A stretch of DNA of 64,000 nucleotides, taken from Saccharospirillum sp. MSK14-1 (GTDB taxonomy: Bacteria > Pseudomonadota > Gammaproteobacteria > Pseudomonadales > Natronospirillaceae). The DNA lies in the NCBI RefSeq assembly GCF_003054965.1, contig NZ_MIES01000020.1, positions 106,508 to 170,507 of the forward strand. The letters are read 5' to 3'. Position numbers and translations under genes: made by a program. Under the pieces are notes generated by a model. It was not told the DNA's origin and did no database searches. It worked only from the letters and a program-made list of their open reading frames with translations. The stretch's first letter is position 1. Every line of letters starts with the position of its first letter. Below are positions 35,814-44,142 of the stretch, piece by piece.

Positions 35814-35965
35814 AATAACGTTCCTTCGGTTATATCAGTAGGACTCATCGCCAGGCGACGGCACGGCAATGACACTGTGCGGTGGCAACACAGCCGACGC
35901 CCTAATTGGCAGCAAAGCGGCTAGTTTGGCGTATGCCATGACGCATGACCAGAGACTGCAAATCG

Positions 35966-35980
35966 GTTGACACTGTCAAC
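35966..35980. promoter_or_regulatory. Palindrome upstream of MarR-SIP fusion, possible MarR operator
   Basis: GTTGACACTGTCAAC is a perfect inverted repeat around a central C, 50 bp before the fusion start codon, and it contains a TTGACA -35-like hexamer. MarR regulators usually bind palindromes overlapping their own promoters, so autoregulation is plausible. Confidence 0.5.
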
Positions 35981-36009
35981 TATGACGCGCACAATCCGCC
36001 GCGAATAGT

Positions 36010-36028
36010 TTTGATAAGCGTTCTCATT
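36010..36028. promoter_or_regulatory. Fur-box-like site directly before MarR-SIP start codon
   Basis: TTTGATAAGCGTTCTCATT matches the common gammaproteobacterial Fur-site form AATGATAATCATTCTCATT at 15 of 19 positions. It occupies the place where a ribosome binding site would be, immediately before the ATG. A siderophore-interacting protein is an expected Fur target. Confidence 0.55.
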
Positions 36029-36029
36029 T

Positions 36030-37244
36030 ATGTCGACACGGCTCAGCGAAAGCCTTCACCAGCTGATGCATGCTTACCGCTCGCAACTGCGCGACACGAT
36101 TCGCCGTGCGGGTATCGACTGGCCCGTCACGCATATCCGGGTGCTGAAAGGCATTGCTCATCAACCCGGCTGTACGGCTCGGGAAATTGCTGGTGCCATG
36201 CGTGCTGACAAAGCGCAAATTACCCGCGCACTCGGTGAATTGCGTGATGCGCAGTTAATCGAAAGTCAGCACAACCCGAACGACCGTCGCAGCCAACTGT
36301 TGCAGCTGACGGCCACGGGACGGGCGCTGCGTTTGCAGTTGGAACACGCCGAAGAAGCAGCGGTTGCCCGTTTGACCGACACCTTGAACGCCGACGATCT
36401 CACTCAATTTATGTCACTGGCGCAGCGCATGATTACCAATGTGTCACCCGCCAGTTCACCCCAGGAGAGCTCAGCCATGCCTGCACCTGCCCAACGACAA
36501 CTGGAAGTTATCCGCACGACGGATGTCAGCCCTCATATGAAGCGCGTTACTTTAGGCGGACTGAAAGCAACGGATTTTCCGACCGACCAGGCCAGCGCCT
36601 ATTTCAAGTTTCTGTTTCCGCGCGAAGGCCACGACAAACCCTTGATGCGCACCTACACCATTCGTCACCAACGCGACGATGAAATCGACGTTGATTTCGC
36701 ACTGCACGAACCGGCCGGTTTGGCATCGCACTGGGCACAAACCGTCCAGCCCGGTGAGCGCATTGATATCCGCGGTCCGGGTCCGAAAAAGATGGTTAAT
36801 TTTGAGGCAGACTGGTTTTTACTGGTCGGCGATATGACATCGCTGCCGGCCATCAGCGTCAATCTGGAGCAGTTGCCGGACAACGCTCAAGGACATGTTG
36901 TGCTGGAAGTGACCGACAACAGCGACATTCAGCCGTTGCAACATCCGCCTGGCGTGAAACTGCACTGGGTCATCGCCCCCAGCGCCGACCCCAGCGGACA
37001 GCGCTTGGTAGATGCAGTGAAACAACTGCCCTGGTTAACGGGAACGCCGTCGGTTTGGGCGGCCTGTGAATTCAATTCCATGCGCGCGTTGCGTCAGCAC
37101 TTTCGCGAAACAGCCGAGATTCCCAAGAGCCATTTTTATATTTCCAGCTACTGGAAAATGGGCGTTAACGAAGACGACCACAAAACCGTTAAACGCCAAG
37201 ACACCGAGCAATGGGAACAAAGCGACGGCAACGCCGCTCAATAA
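36030..37244 (+). CDS. MarR-type regulator fused to siderophore-interacting FAD protein
   Basis: Residues 1-140 are a MarR winged helix (VTHIRVLKGIAHQPGCTAR, DKAQITRALGELRDAQLIES, PNDRRSQLLQLTATG). Residues about 152-390 are a siderophore-interacting protein: FAD-binding RTYTIR, DFALHEPAGLASHWAQ, VGDMTSLPAI and the C-terminal SSYWKMGVNEDDHK typical of ViuB-like ferric-siderophore reductases. The frame is continuous with no stop between the halves. An internal ATG at 36478 has GGAGA nine bases upstream and could yield the reductase alone. A Fur-like site at the start suggests iron control. Confidence 0.88.
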   Translation: MSTRLSESLHQLMHAYRSQLRDTIRRAGIDWPVTHIRVLKGIAHQPGCTAREIAGAMRADKAQITRALGELRDAQLIESQHNPNDRRSQLLQLTATGRALRLQLEHAEEAAVARLTDTLNADDLTQFMSLAQRMITNVSPASSPQESSAMPAPAQRQLEVIRTTDVSPHMKRVTLGGLKATDFPTDQASAYFKFLFPREGHDKPLMRTYTIRHQRDDEIDVDFALHEPAGLASHWAQTVQPGERIDIRGPGPKKMVNFEADWFLLVGDMTSLPAISVNLEQLPDNAQGHVVLEVTDNSDIQPLQHPPGVKLHWVIAPSADPSGQRLVDAVKQLPWLTGTPSVWAACEFNSMRALRQHFRETAEIPKSHFYISSYWKMGVNEDDHKTVKRQDTEQWEQSDGNAAQ

Positions 37245-37257
37245 GAACGACGGTTCG

Positions 37258-38838
37258 CTAGCGGCTGAGGAAATCGAGCATCGTTTCGGTGAACACCTGC
37301 GCTGCCGGTTCCCGGCCGAACATAATGTGGTTCTGGCTTTCCAAACCGAGAAACTCAGCCTTGGCGACGGCCGTGGCGATGGCCCGACTGGAACTGACGG
37401 GAATAGCCCGGTCGCCGAGCGAATGAGCGACCAGAGTCGGTGCCTGAACCTTCGCCAGATGCTCGGTGACATCGGTTTCCCCCACCAGATACAAAATGCG
37501 TCGGGCCATGTCCTGAGTGGTGATATCGCGCAGATAGTTGGCAAACCAATTCAACTCACTGATGTTGGTATTGGGCATCAGCAACACCGCCAACAAGCGA
37601 ATCACAATGGGGTCGTCTTTGTCCCAGCCCACCATGCTCATATCGATCATGGCTTTGGTTTCGCGCGCCGACTCCAAAGAGCGATTGCGCCAACCTACCG
37701 GGAAACCACCGAGCAACACCAAATGACTGACCCGCTCGGGATGACGGGCGGCGTATTCGATAGCCACCGACGCCCCTTGCGAAATACCAAACAGAGCAAA
37801 ACGATCCAGTTGATTGGCATCGACCACGGTCTCCAGATCGCTGACCCAGTCATCGTGCGTAAACCGGCCGATGTCTCGATCCGACAACCCGCACCCTCGC
37901 TGGTCATACCGCACCAGCCGATGATTTTGCTCCAAGTCTCGATAGAGCGAACTGTAGGTGGGCGCATCCCAGTCTTGCGTCAAACTGGTGATCCAATGTC
38001 CCGCTTGAACCACGGTCGGTCCAGACCCCGTCGACAGATGGGCCAACCGAACGCCATCGGGGGCGGTACAAAACTGTATGGTCTGTCGCGATGCAAATTC
38101 TTTCCGGCGCTTCGGAATATCCTGCTTAGCCGCTTCTTGAGCGGCCCGGATAACGGCAGGATCAACCCACTCAACGCCCGCATTTTGGAAGCGTTGGGCG
38201 AGTTGCGTGCGCATAGACTGCCACTCAGGCTCTAACCCCAACGTCTCAAGCAGTGTCAATAAATGTCGGGCGGCTTTCGTGTTATAGCTGTCCATGGATT
38301 CCCAGGCGCGCGCCCAATGCAATTGTTCATGCTGATTGTATTGAGGGTGCTGTGCCAGCAACGACAACACGCGCAGACGCAATTTCTTAACCGCCAGACG
38401 CTCATTGCTCAGCCACTGCTGATACAGCTCCTGATCCGCCAGATCCAAACCATCCAATAAAGGCTCTTGCAGCTTCAGACGCATGCTTTCCAGTTCGTGA
38501 GTGGACAGCTGACCCTCATCAAGCTGGGACGCCATAATACGAACATCCACGGCGATATCATCCGACACCAAGGACACACGCTCTCGATCCGCAGCCAATC
38601 GCTCTTGATCAGCCTGATTGACCAGTCCACGAATTTTGCTCAGCGACCACCGCAGTGCGCCTCTGGGGTCATCCGGTAATTTCCAGAACACCTCACACAG
38701 ACGTTCTCGGCGATGGGTTCGAGCAGTCATCACCAGATAAGCAAGCAGGGCTCGTGTCCGTTTGGACGAGGGTAATGCCAGGGTTTGGCCATCCCGGGTA
38801 ATACTTAATTCACCCAGGGTATTAACAATCAAGTTCAC
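37258..38838 (-). CDS. SARP-type DNA-binding/BTAD protein fused to alpha/beta hydrolase (paralogue 1)
   Basis: This 526-residue protein combines a SARP/OmpR-like winged helix (1-95: LPSSKRTRALLAYL, FWKLPDDPRGALRWSLSKI), a helical BTAD-like region (95-225; EPLLDGLDLADQE) and an alpha/beta hydrolase (250-526). The nucleophile is Ser353 in GISQG, with Asp476 (HSLGDRAIP) and His504 (SQNHIMFG). GTG at 38838 was chosen because AGGA is eight bases upstream and numbering then aligns without gaps to the paralogue at 39587-41173. The protein is cytoplasmic. A hydrolase-type sensor or enzyme controlling a transcription activator is the inferred role. It converges on the MarR-SIP gene. Confidence 0.9.
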   Translation of the reverse strand: MNLIVNTLGELSITRDGQTLALPSSKRTRALLAYLVMTARTHRRERLCEVFWKLPDDPRGALRWSLSKIRGLVNQADQERLAADRERVSLVSDDIAVDVRIMASQLDEGQLSTHELESMRLKLQEPLLDGLDLADQELYQQWLSNERLAVKKLRLRVLSLLAQHPQYNQHEQLHWARAWESMDSYNTKAARHLLTLLETLGLEPEWQSMRTQLAQRFQNAGVEWVDPAVIRAAQEAAKQDIPKRRKEFASRQTIQFCTAPDGVRLAHLSTGSGPTVVQAGHWITSLTQDWDAPTYSSLYRDLEQNHRLVRYDQRGCGLSDRDIGRFTHDDWVSDLETVVDANQLDRFALFGISQGASVAIEYAARHPERVSHLVLLGGFPVGWRNRSLESARETKAMIDMSMVGWDKDDPIVIRLLAVLLMPNTNISELNWFANYLRDITTQDMARRILYLVGETDVTEHLAKVQAPTLVAHSLGDRAIPVSSSRAIATAVAKAEFLGLESQNHIMFGREPAAQVFTETMLDFLSR

Positions 38839-39171
38839 GCTGAATTTCCTACGCACATACAATGCGATTTATCAATTCGACCGTTTCAATCATTCAATAG
38901 GTAATCCATTGAAAACGATCACGCAAAATTTTGTGTTTTTAGCACGAATTATCCGGAAATCAGCCCTGATTTTTTGAATAAAATTGATGCTTATAGTGTC
39001 GAAACCGATACAGGTCGATCGGTTTTTTTGTTCGTTATATCCTTTCAAAACTACTTGGTTTTATTTCAAACAACAAACTTATCTCACCATTGGCTATCAT
39101 GATCGGACCACTCTTACTGCGTTTGAAAGCCACTCCCACAGCACTGAACCCTGCCCAAAACCGGGTGAAAA
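38839..39171. other. Gene-poor stretch upstream of paralogue 1
   Basis: This A+T-rich 333-bp interval holds the promoter region of the SARP-hydrolase gene at 37258-38838. I see no gene in it, no terminator, and no copy of the spaced CGTTTGAA repeats found before the other two paralogues. Confidence 0.6.
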
Positions 39172-39483
39172 TCACAGACTGTAGTCGTGTTCGACCCTGG
39201 CAATCCGCACCCGAAAATCACGGTACCATTGATCTCGACCTAATTGCTGCGCCTGACGGTGCTGCGTCTGTTGCTTCCAAGTTCGAATCGATTCCAGACT
39301 TGACCAGTACGATACTGTGATGCCAATTTCGCTTCGGGCAGACTCTACGCCGAGGAACCCCGGCTGTTGTTCTGCCAACGTTATCATCTGTTCGGCCATG
39401 ACTTCATAGCCTGAGACGTCATCACTTAATTCGGACGAAAATATCACGGCGTAATAAGGTGGCTTCGGCGTATTAGCGAACAT
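39172..39483 (-). CDS. Antibiotic-biosynthesis-monooxygenase (ABM)-fold protein
   Basis: This 103-residue protein has a ferredoxin-like ABM domain: YYAVIFSSELSDDVSGYEVM, AEQQPGFLGVESARSEIGIT and VSYWSSLESIRTWKQQTQH. Family members include small monooxygenases acting on polyketide-like quinols and heme-degrading proteins, but many have no assigned activity. It lies between two SARP-hydrolase paralogues on the same strand, which suggests a functional tie; the distance of about 100 bp leaves room for its own promoter. Confidence 0.85.
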   Translation of the reverse strand: MFANTPKPPYYAVIFSSELSDDVSGYEVMAEQMITLAEQQPGFLGVESARSEIGITVSYWSSLESIRTWKQQTQHRQAQQLGRDQWYRDFRVRIARVEHDYSL

Positions 39484-39586
39484 GATTTTTTAATATACCT
39501 TGTGCATCATTCATCGGTTTCGGTTGAACGTTATCGACTTAGCCTGGCCTGCTAAGTTACCAACAAATTATCGAACAGCGGTTCAA

Positions 39587-41173
39587 TTAATTATTGGCAA
39601 TAAAATCCCGAACGGCTTTGACAAATGCCTGCGAAGCAGCTTCACGCCCTAAGAGCAAATGACCATCACTTTCCAAGCCAACAAATTCCGCGTGCGGTAT
39701 AGCCGCAGCAATATCACGACCAACACTGACGGGAATTCGCTGATCACCCAGAGAATGAATTACCAGGGTTGGAACCTGAACCTGGGCCAGCTGCTCACGG
39801 ACATCAATATCGCCAAAGACCGACAAAAACCGTGCTGCGTTCTCCGGTGATGTGGTCAGCCGTTGAAATTCATTAAACCAGGCCAACTCCTGAGCGCTGG
39901 CACTCGGCATAAAAGTCGAGGAAAAAATCTGTCGATAAGCCGGATTATCCTGGCCCCAACCCGCCTCGGTCAGGGTAATGATGGCTTCGCGTTCACGCCG
40001 GGTAATTTCGGTTGCATCAACACGCCAACCGGTGGCATAGCCACCAAATAGAATCAGGTGGCTGACTCGCTCTGGGTACTTGACCGCATAGGCGATGGAA
40101 ACCGCCGCGCCTTGTGAAATGCCCATCAACGCAAATCGATCAACACCACTGGCATCGACCACGGTTTCCAGATCGGTCACAAACGCATCGAACGAAAGTT
40201 CGCCGACCAACCAGTCCGACAACCCATTGCCTCGCTCGTCATAACGAACGAACCGATGGTCTCGGGCTAACTCTCGAAACAAGGGGCTCCAGATGGGCGC
40301 ATCCCAGTCGTGCTCTAAATGGCTTAACCAGTTTGCCGCTTTCACAATAGGCGTCCCATTGCCGACTGACGCATAGGCAATTCGCACACCATCGGCGGCG
40401 GCACAAAACTGAATCTTCTGTCTGGCCAGTAATTCGCGCTCAGTCACATCAGGATTAACCGCGGGATCTGCCTTAGAAACCTGATCCGGTAACTTGAGAG
40501 ACCAGGGAATACCGGCGTTGCGAAAGCGCTGGGTTAATTGAGTGGCGGTCTTAGCAAAGGTTTCCGAGTCGCCAGACACCTGCAACAGCTCCAACAACCG
40601 ATGCGCTGCCTGTGTAGAAAAGGGATCTAATTCGGACCAACTGAGTGCCCAGTCCAACTGCACAGTGACGTCAATGTCGTCGTGATGGGCCAGACGACCG
40701 GCGATCTTAGCACGCAACCGTGTGACTTCCTGTCGCTCGGCATTCAGCCATTGCTGGAAAATCTCCTGATTCGCCAAGTCCAGACCATCCAGCAATGGCT
40801 CTTGTAATTGACGGTCGATGTCTATCAGAGCATCAATGGTCAGCCCTGGCTCTTCCAACCGTTGGGCCAGACAACGGACGTCAATCTCAATATCCGCCGT
40901 CAACAGAGCAACCCGCTCGCGGTCAGCGGCCAGACGCTCTACGTCTGACTGGTTGACCAGACGACGGATCTTACTGAGCGACCAACGCAACGCGCCCCGA
41001 GGGTCATCAGGTAACTTCCAGAACACCTCGCACAAACGATCGCGCCGGTGAGGCCGGGCAGTCATCGCCAGATAGGCCAGCAGGGCACGGGTTCGTTTTG
41101 ATGACGGCAAGGCGACCGGCTGGTCATCCCAGGCAATACTAAACTCACCCAGGGTCTGCAAAGTCAGTTTCAC
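39587..41173 (-). CDS. SARP-type DNA-binding/BTAD protein fused to alpha/beta hydrolase (paralogue 2)
   Basis: This is a 528-residue, three-part protein: winged helix 1-95, BTAD-like helices 95-225, linker, then alpha/beta hydrolase 250-528 beginning RQKIQFCAAADGVRIAYASV. The triad is Ser353 (GISQG), Asp477 (HSLGDQRIP) and His505 (SDGHLLLG), all present. The hydrolase half resembles modules found fused to adenylate cyclases and LuxR-type regulators in other bacteria. GTG is the start. It is divergent from the glutamine-synthetase-like gene, and the shared promoter region carries three direct repeats at 41260-41312. Confidence 0.9.
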   Translation of the reverse strand: MKLTLQTLGEFSIAWDDQPVALPSSKRTRALLAYLAMTARPHRRDRLCEVFWKLPDDPRGALRWSLSKIRRLVNQSDVERLAADRERVALLTADIEIDVRCLAQRLEEPGLTIDALIDIDRQLQEPLLDGLDLANQEIFQQWLNAERQEVTRLRAKIAGRLAHHDDIDVTVQLDWALSWSELDPFSTQAAHRLLELLQVSGDSETFAKTATQLTQRFRNAGIPWSLKLPDQVSKADPAVNPDVTERELLARQKIQFCAAADGVRIAYASVGNGTPIVKAANWLSHLEHDWDAPIWSPLFRELARDHRFVRYDERGNGLSDWLVGELSFDAFVTDLETVVDASGVDRFALMGISQGAAVSIAYAVKYPERVSHLILFGGYATGWRVDATEITRREREAIITLTEAGWGQDNPAYRQIFSSTFMPSASAQELAWFNEFQRLTTSPENAARFLSVFGDIDVREQLAQVQVPTLVIHSLGDQRIPVSVGRDIAAAIPHAEFVGLESDGHLLLGREAASQAFVKAVRDFIANN

Positions 41174-41259
41174 GGTGTCCGTTTTCCAAGGGTCAGCGAG
41201 TAAGTAAAAAGTTGAACCAGACGTGGTTTTTTAACATTTCGTCACAAATACCACGATTT

Positions 41260-41312
41260 TTCACACGATAAGATCGAAATTTTCTCGTTTTTCAAACGAT
41301 TATTCAAACGAT
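41260..41312 (-). promoter_or_regulatory. Three direct repeats (CGTTTGAA-like) upstream of paralogue 2
   Basis: Read on the minus strand, ATCGTTTGAA occurs at 41312-41303 and 41300-41291 and ATCGTGTGAA at 41269-41260. Spacers between the 8-base cores are 4 and 23 bp. The array is identical in order and spacing to the one at 45931-45981. SARP regulators bind direct repeats, so this is the best candidate binding site for these proteins. It also lies in the promoter region of the divergent glutamine-synthetase-like gene. Confidence 0.75.
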
Positions 41313-41419
41313 CATACCCTATATTCCCGCCCATCGAGCTGGTGCGGCCGATTCCTTCCATTACGCCTTGTGCCAGCAGGACGCCTTCAACCAACCGGGA
41401 ATCTCAGGACCCTGCGCTC

Positions 41420-42436
41420 ATGAACCAGCTCAGTATCATCGAATACATTTGGCTTGACGGCTATGAACCTTCGCCGGGTTTGAGAAGCAAAGCCCGTATT
41501 CTGTCCTTGGGAGATTCGCCTACCGTTGACGACCTGCCGCGCTGGTCCTTCGATGGCACTCTGACAGCCCAAGCCGACAGCCACGACCATGATTGCGTTC
41601 TTTCTCCCGTTCGTCTTTATGCCGATCCATTGCGAGGGCAGGGGCACTATTTAGTATTGTGCGAAGTCCTGGACGCTGGCGGTTGCACACACATCTCTAA
41701 TAAGCGTGCCCCGTTCAGGGCACTGATGGACGATACCTATAACGATCTCGATCCGTGGGTCGGTTTCGAGCAGCCTTATCACTTCACTCGAAAAGGCAGC
41801 ACCGAGCCAACACCGGCTGATGATAAATCGGCGTATTGCAGTGTTGCCTCACGCTCCTTCGATACCTGCTCCGTCGTGGAAGCACACGCTCGGGCCTGCC
41901 TGGAGGCTGGCCTGTTGTTTTACGGTATGAACTCGGAGTCCACTCACAATAACTGGCGTTTTCAAATGGGACCTCGTGGCGTTGCCGGCGACGTCTGTGA
42001 CGCTCTCAAAACGTCCGATGATTTATGGATGGCTCGCTTTTTGTTGGCACGTCTGGCTGAGCAAGCCGGTCTCGATGTGCATTACCATTTTGAGCAAGGC
42101 TATGCACACCTCCATACCAGCTTCTCGACACGCTACACACGGGATCCGCGTTGTGGCCTCAATGCCATCCAGGCGGTTTCGTACTTACTCGACAACAGCT
42201 CACAGCGACAACCCCACAGTTACCACTGCCAGCCTGATATAGGTTGGCATTTCAGTGCCGGTATTACCCAACGCACGGCGGCTGTTCGCATTCCACCTTC
42301 GGTCGTGCAGCAAGGTTGCGGGTATTTAGTCGATCACCGTCCTTGCGCCGATGCCGACCCCTATGAATTAGCTAACTACTTAGTCGGACTCATGCTGGCA
42401 GATGACCTCGACGGTCACCTGGATCGCACGGCTTGA
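41420..42436 (+). CDS. Divergent type II glutamine synthetase homologue lacking metal-ligand glutamates
   Basis: This 338-residue protein aligns along its length with GSII: EYIWLDG, LRSKARI, FDGTLTAQA, DPLRGQ, GMNSE, WRFQMGP, LHTSFST, ITQRTAAVRIP and GYLVDHRPCADADPY. Several catalytic positions are changed: GIEQEY becomes GFEQPY (Pro119), WEFQ becomes WRFQ (Arg180) and YLEDRRP becomes YLVDHRP (Val304). Glu117, Glu173 and His232 remain. The RLTGxHET flap region is missing or unrecognisable. It is unlikely to make glutamine; a regulatory or altered ligase role is inferred. The ATG at 41420 follows AGGA by ten bases. Expressed divergently from paralogue 2. Confidence 0.83.
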   Translation: MNQLSIIEYIWLDGYEPSPGLRSKARILSLGDSPTVDDLPRWSFDGTLTAQADSHDHDCVLSPVRLYADPLRGQGHYLVLCEVLDAGGCTHISNKRAPFRALMDDTYNDLDPWVGFEQPYHFTRKGSTEPTPADDKSAYCSVASRSFDTCSVVEAHARACLEAGLLFYGMNSESTHNNWRFQMGPRGVAGDVCDALKTSDDLWMARFLLARLAEQAGLDVHYHFEQGYAHLHTSFSTRYTRDPRCGLNAIQAVSYLLDNSSQRQPHSYHCQPDIGWHFSAGITQRTAAVRIPPSVVQQGCGYLVDHRPCADADPYELANYLVGLMLADDLDGHLDRTA

Positions 42437-42685
42437 TGCGATTGCGTCATCCATTTCATGACCGATCCGAGAAAGCATTTAAAAAAATTATTTTTCCGTG
42501 CATCCAGGTTCAACACCTGCGTCGTCTGGATGACTGTTAAAGCCAATGAGCAAATGCCTGTTACCCAAAAGGGCCACTCTTTGAAGGCGATTACGTTACC
42601 GGAGGGTCATCGGTACTTAGCCAGGGACTCCGTTTTTAAAACAGCGCACTGCGCTCAGTAATTTTATGAAAAGGGACGAGAAAAA

Positions 42686-43084
42686 ATGAAAGCGACTACT
42701 TTTGGAGCTGCCATGACTCTGGCCGTTATTACGGCCGCCGGTTGTGCAACCGATGCTTATGGCAACAACCATCAGTTCACCCAAGAAGTCAGCACCAGCC
42801 AGGGTACTGTCCTGGCCAATCGTGATGGCATGACGCTCTACACGTTCATCAACGACGCTCCTGAAGTTTCAAACTGCAACGGTGGCTGCGCCGATAACTG
42901 GCCTCCGTTTACTGCGGCCGCTACGGCTTCTGCTGAGGACGATTTCGACATCATTGATCGTAACGATGGTAGCCAGCAGTGGACCTACAAAGGTCGTCCT
43001 CTATACACCTGGGTTGGCGATCGCAAAGAAGGCGATACCAATGGTCACGGCGTCGGCAACGTCTGGTTCGTTGCACAGCCTTAA
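42686..43084 (+). CDS. Secreted-repeat (COG4315-type) lipoprotein
   Basis: This 132-residue protein has a lipobox (TAAGC, cysteine near residue 20) followed by the secreted-repeat pattern: DGMTLYTFINDAPEVSNCNGGCADNW, PPF, and WTYKGRPLYTWVGDRKEGDTNGHGVGNVWFV. The family is exported and found next to redox or metal-handling genes; its activity is unknown. AAGGGACGAG precedes the ATG. It is in line with the glutamine-synthetase-like gene but 249 bp downstream. Confidence 0.88.
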   Translation: MKATTFGAAMTLAVITAAGCATDAYGNNHQFTQEVSTSQGTVLANRDGMTLYTFINDAPEVSNCNGGCADNWPPFTAAATASAEDDFDIIDRNDGSQQWTYKGRPLYTWVGDRKEGDTNGHGVGNVWFVAQP

Positions 43085-43226
43085 GAGTCGGGGATAGGGC
43101 CGGGAAGGGACTCCCGCGACAAGGACGTCTTTCGGGTGGGGTTCAAGAGCAGGGAATATGCGATTGGGCCCCACCACCTCTATCTGAAGCATTCACCAGC
43201 ATCCCAGTTTTTATTGAGACCCCACC

Positions 43227-44039
43227 ATGAGTTACTCCGATTATCTCCTGCTGCTGTCAAAAGTCGCAGCTCTGCTTATCTTCTTTGCAGTTACTTTGAT
43301 GCTAGTAAACAAAGGGAAAAAGAAACGGCAGATAACATCACCGCAGCCAATAAACACGGCCACCTTAATGACACCGGCAGTGCCAAAAATTAATCTGCGT
43401 TTTTCGTCTGCACGCAACCTGCGCTTTCAATGGCGCGACGTCGACGGTGCCAGCCACTATCAGTTACTGGAACGCATCGATGGCCAAGCAGAATTTAAGC
43501 TAGTAGGGCCCTACATCTTACCGGGCAGGGAGTCTTTAGTATGGACAACGCCGTTATACTGCCGACTCAATGCTCAGTATGTACTCAGAGCATTCAATGA
43601 GCAGGGTTTTACTGATTCACCCCTGATTTCAGTGTCTACTGAACTCACCGAAACGATCAACTATTTAAAGTCCACTGACATTGAAATCTGCGAATATTTC
43701 GGTTTTGCCGTTCACCTAAATGACCGTAATAATATTCTGGCCATTGCTGAGGACGACTTTAGTTCAGCGCATCCAAAGAAACACGGAACTACCGCATCCA
43801 GCTATACAGGTGCGGCCTTTATTTTCCGCCGAATAGACTCCGGGCAGTGGGCACAGTCAGCTTATGTAAACGCCCTGGCTAAAGCAGACGTCTGTGATGA
43901 CGATGACAATCATTCTTCGGACCTCCAAATAGGTTCGACGTCATCGATAAAAGATGGCATCGACACAAAGAAACAGGCGCTGTCTGGTCCGGCACCAGAG
44001 ATTTTCTTTCGTCAATTGGGCTGGATCAGCGCCAAATAA
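43227..44039 (+). CDS. Membrane-anchored protein with FN3-like and single FG-GAP-like blade, probably truncated
   Basis: This 270-residue protein has an N-terminal transmembrane helix (about residues 7-27), a fibronectin-III-like segment (LRFQWRDVDGASHYQLLERI to YVLRAFNEQGF), and one FG-GAP-like blade (FGFAVHLNDRNNILAIAEDD, GAAFIFRR, WAQSAYV). Proteins of this kind normally carry several blades, as in the lipoprotein at 31072-32679. Here the repeats stop and a low-similarity tail follows, so truncation or decay of a longer gene is likely. A terminator follows at 44088-44123. Confidence 0.65.
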   Translation: MSYSDYLLLLSKVAALLIFFAVTLMLVNKGKKKRQITSPQPINTATLMTPAVPKINLRFSSARNLRFQWRDVDGASHYQLLERIDGQAEFKLVGPYILPGRESLVWTTPLYCRLNAQYVLRAFNEQGFTDSPLISVSTELTETINYLKSTDIEICEYFGFAVHLNDRNNILAIAEDDFSSAHPKKHGTTASSYTGAAFIFRRIDSGQWAQSAYVNALAKADVCDDDDNHSSDLQIGSTSSIKDGIDTKKQALSGPAPEIFFRQLGWISAK

Positions 44040-44087
44040 ATCAACTGTCGATTTTTTTGGTTGCTGGTTCAGTAGGTTCCTACAGCC

Positions 44088-44123
44088 AAAGTCCCAGCGA
44101 CTCAGCCTGAGCACTGGGACTTT
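44088..44123. terminator. Bidirectional intrinsic terminator
   Basis: AAAGTCCCAG pairs with CTGGGACTTT around a 16-base loop. It lies between the convergent FG-GAP-like gene and the QorB-like gene, with A/T runs on both sides. Confidence 0.82.
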
Positions 44124-44142
44124 ATTGAGCACGACCTCAGAA

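Noticed and set aside
38839..38940. CGTTTTCA and CGTTTCAA upstream of paralogue 1 as possible members of the repeat array.
   Set aside because: They carry mismatches, lie in opposite orientations and do not show the 4/23-bp spacing.
42458..42661. A 67-residue frame between the GS-like gene and the secreted-repeat lipoprotein.
   Set aside because: No ribosome site, no recognisable domain; more probably leader sequence.
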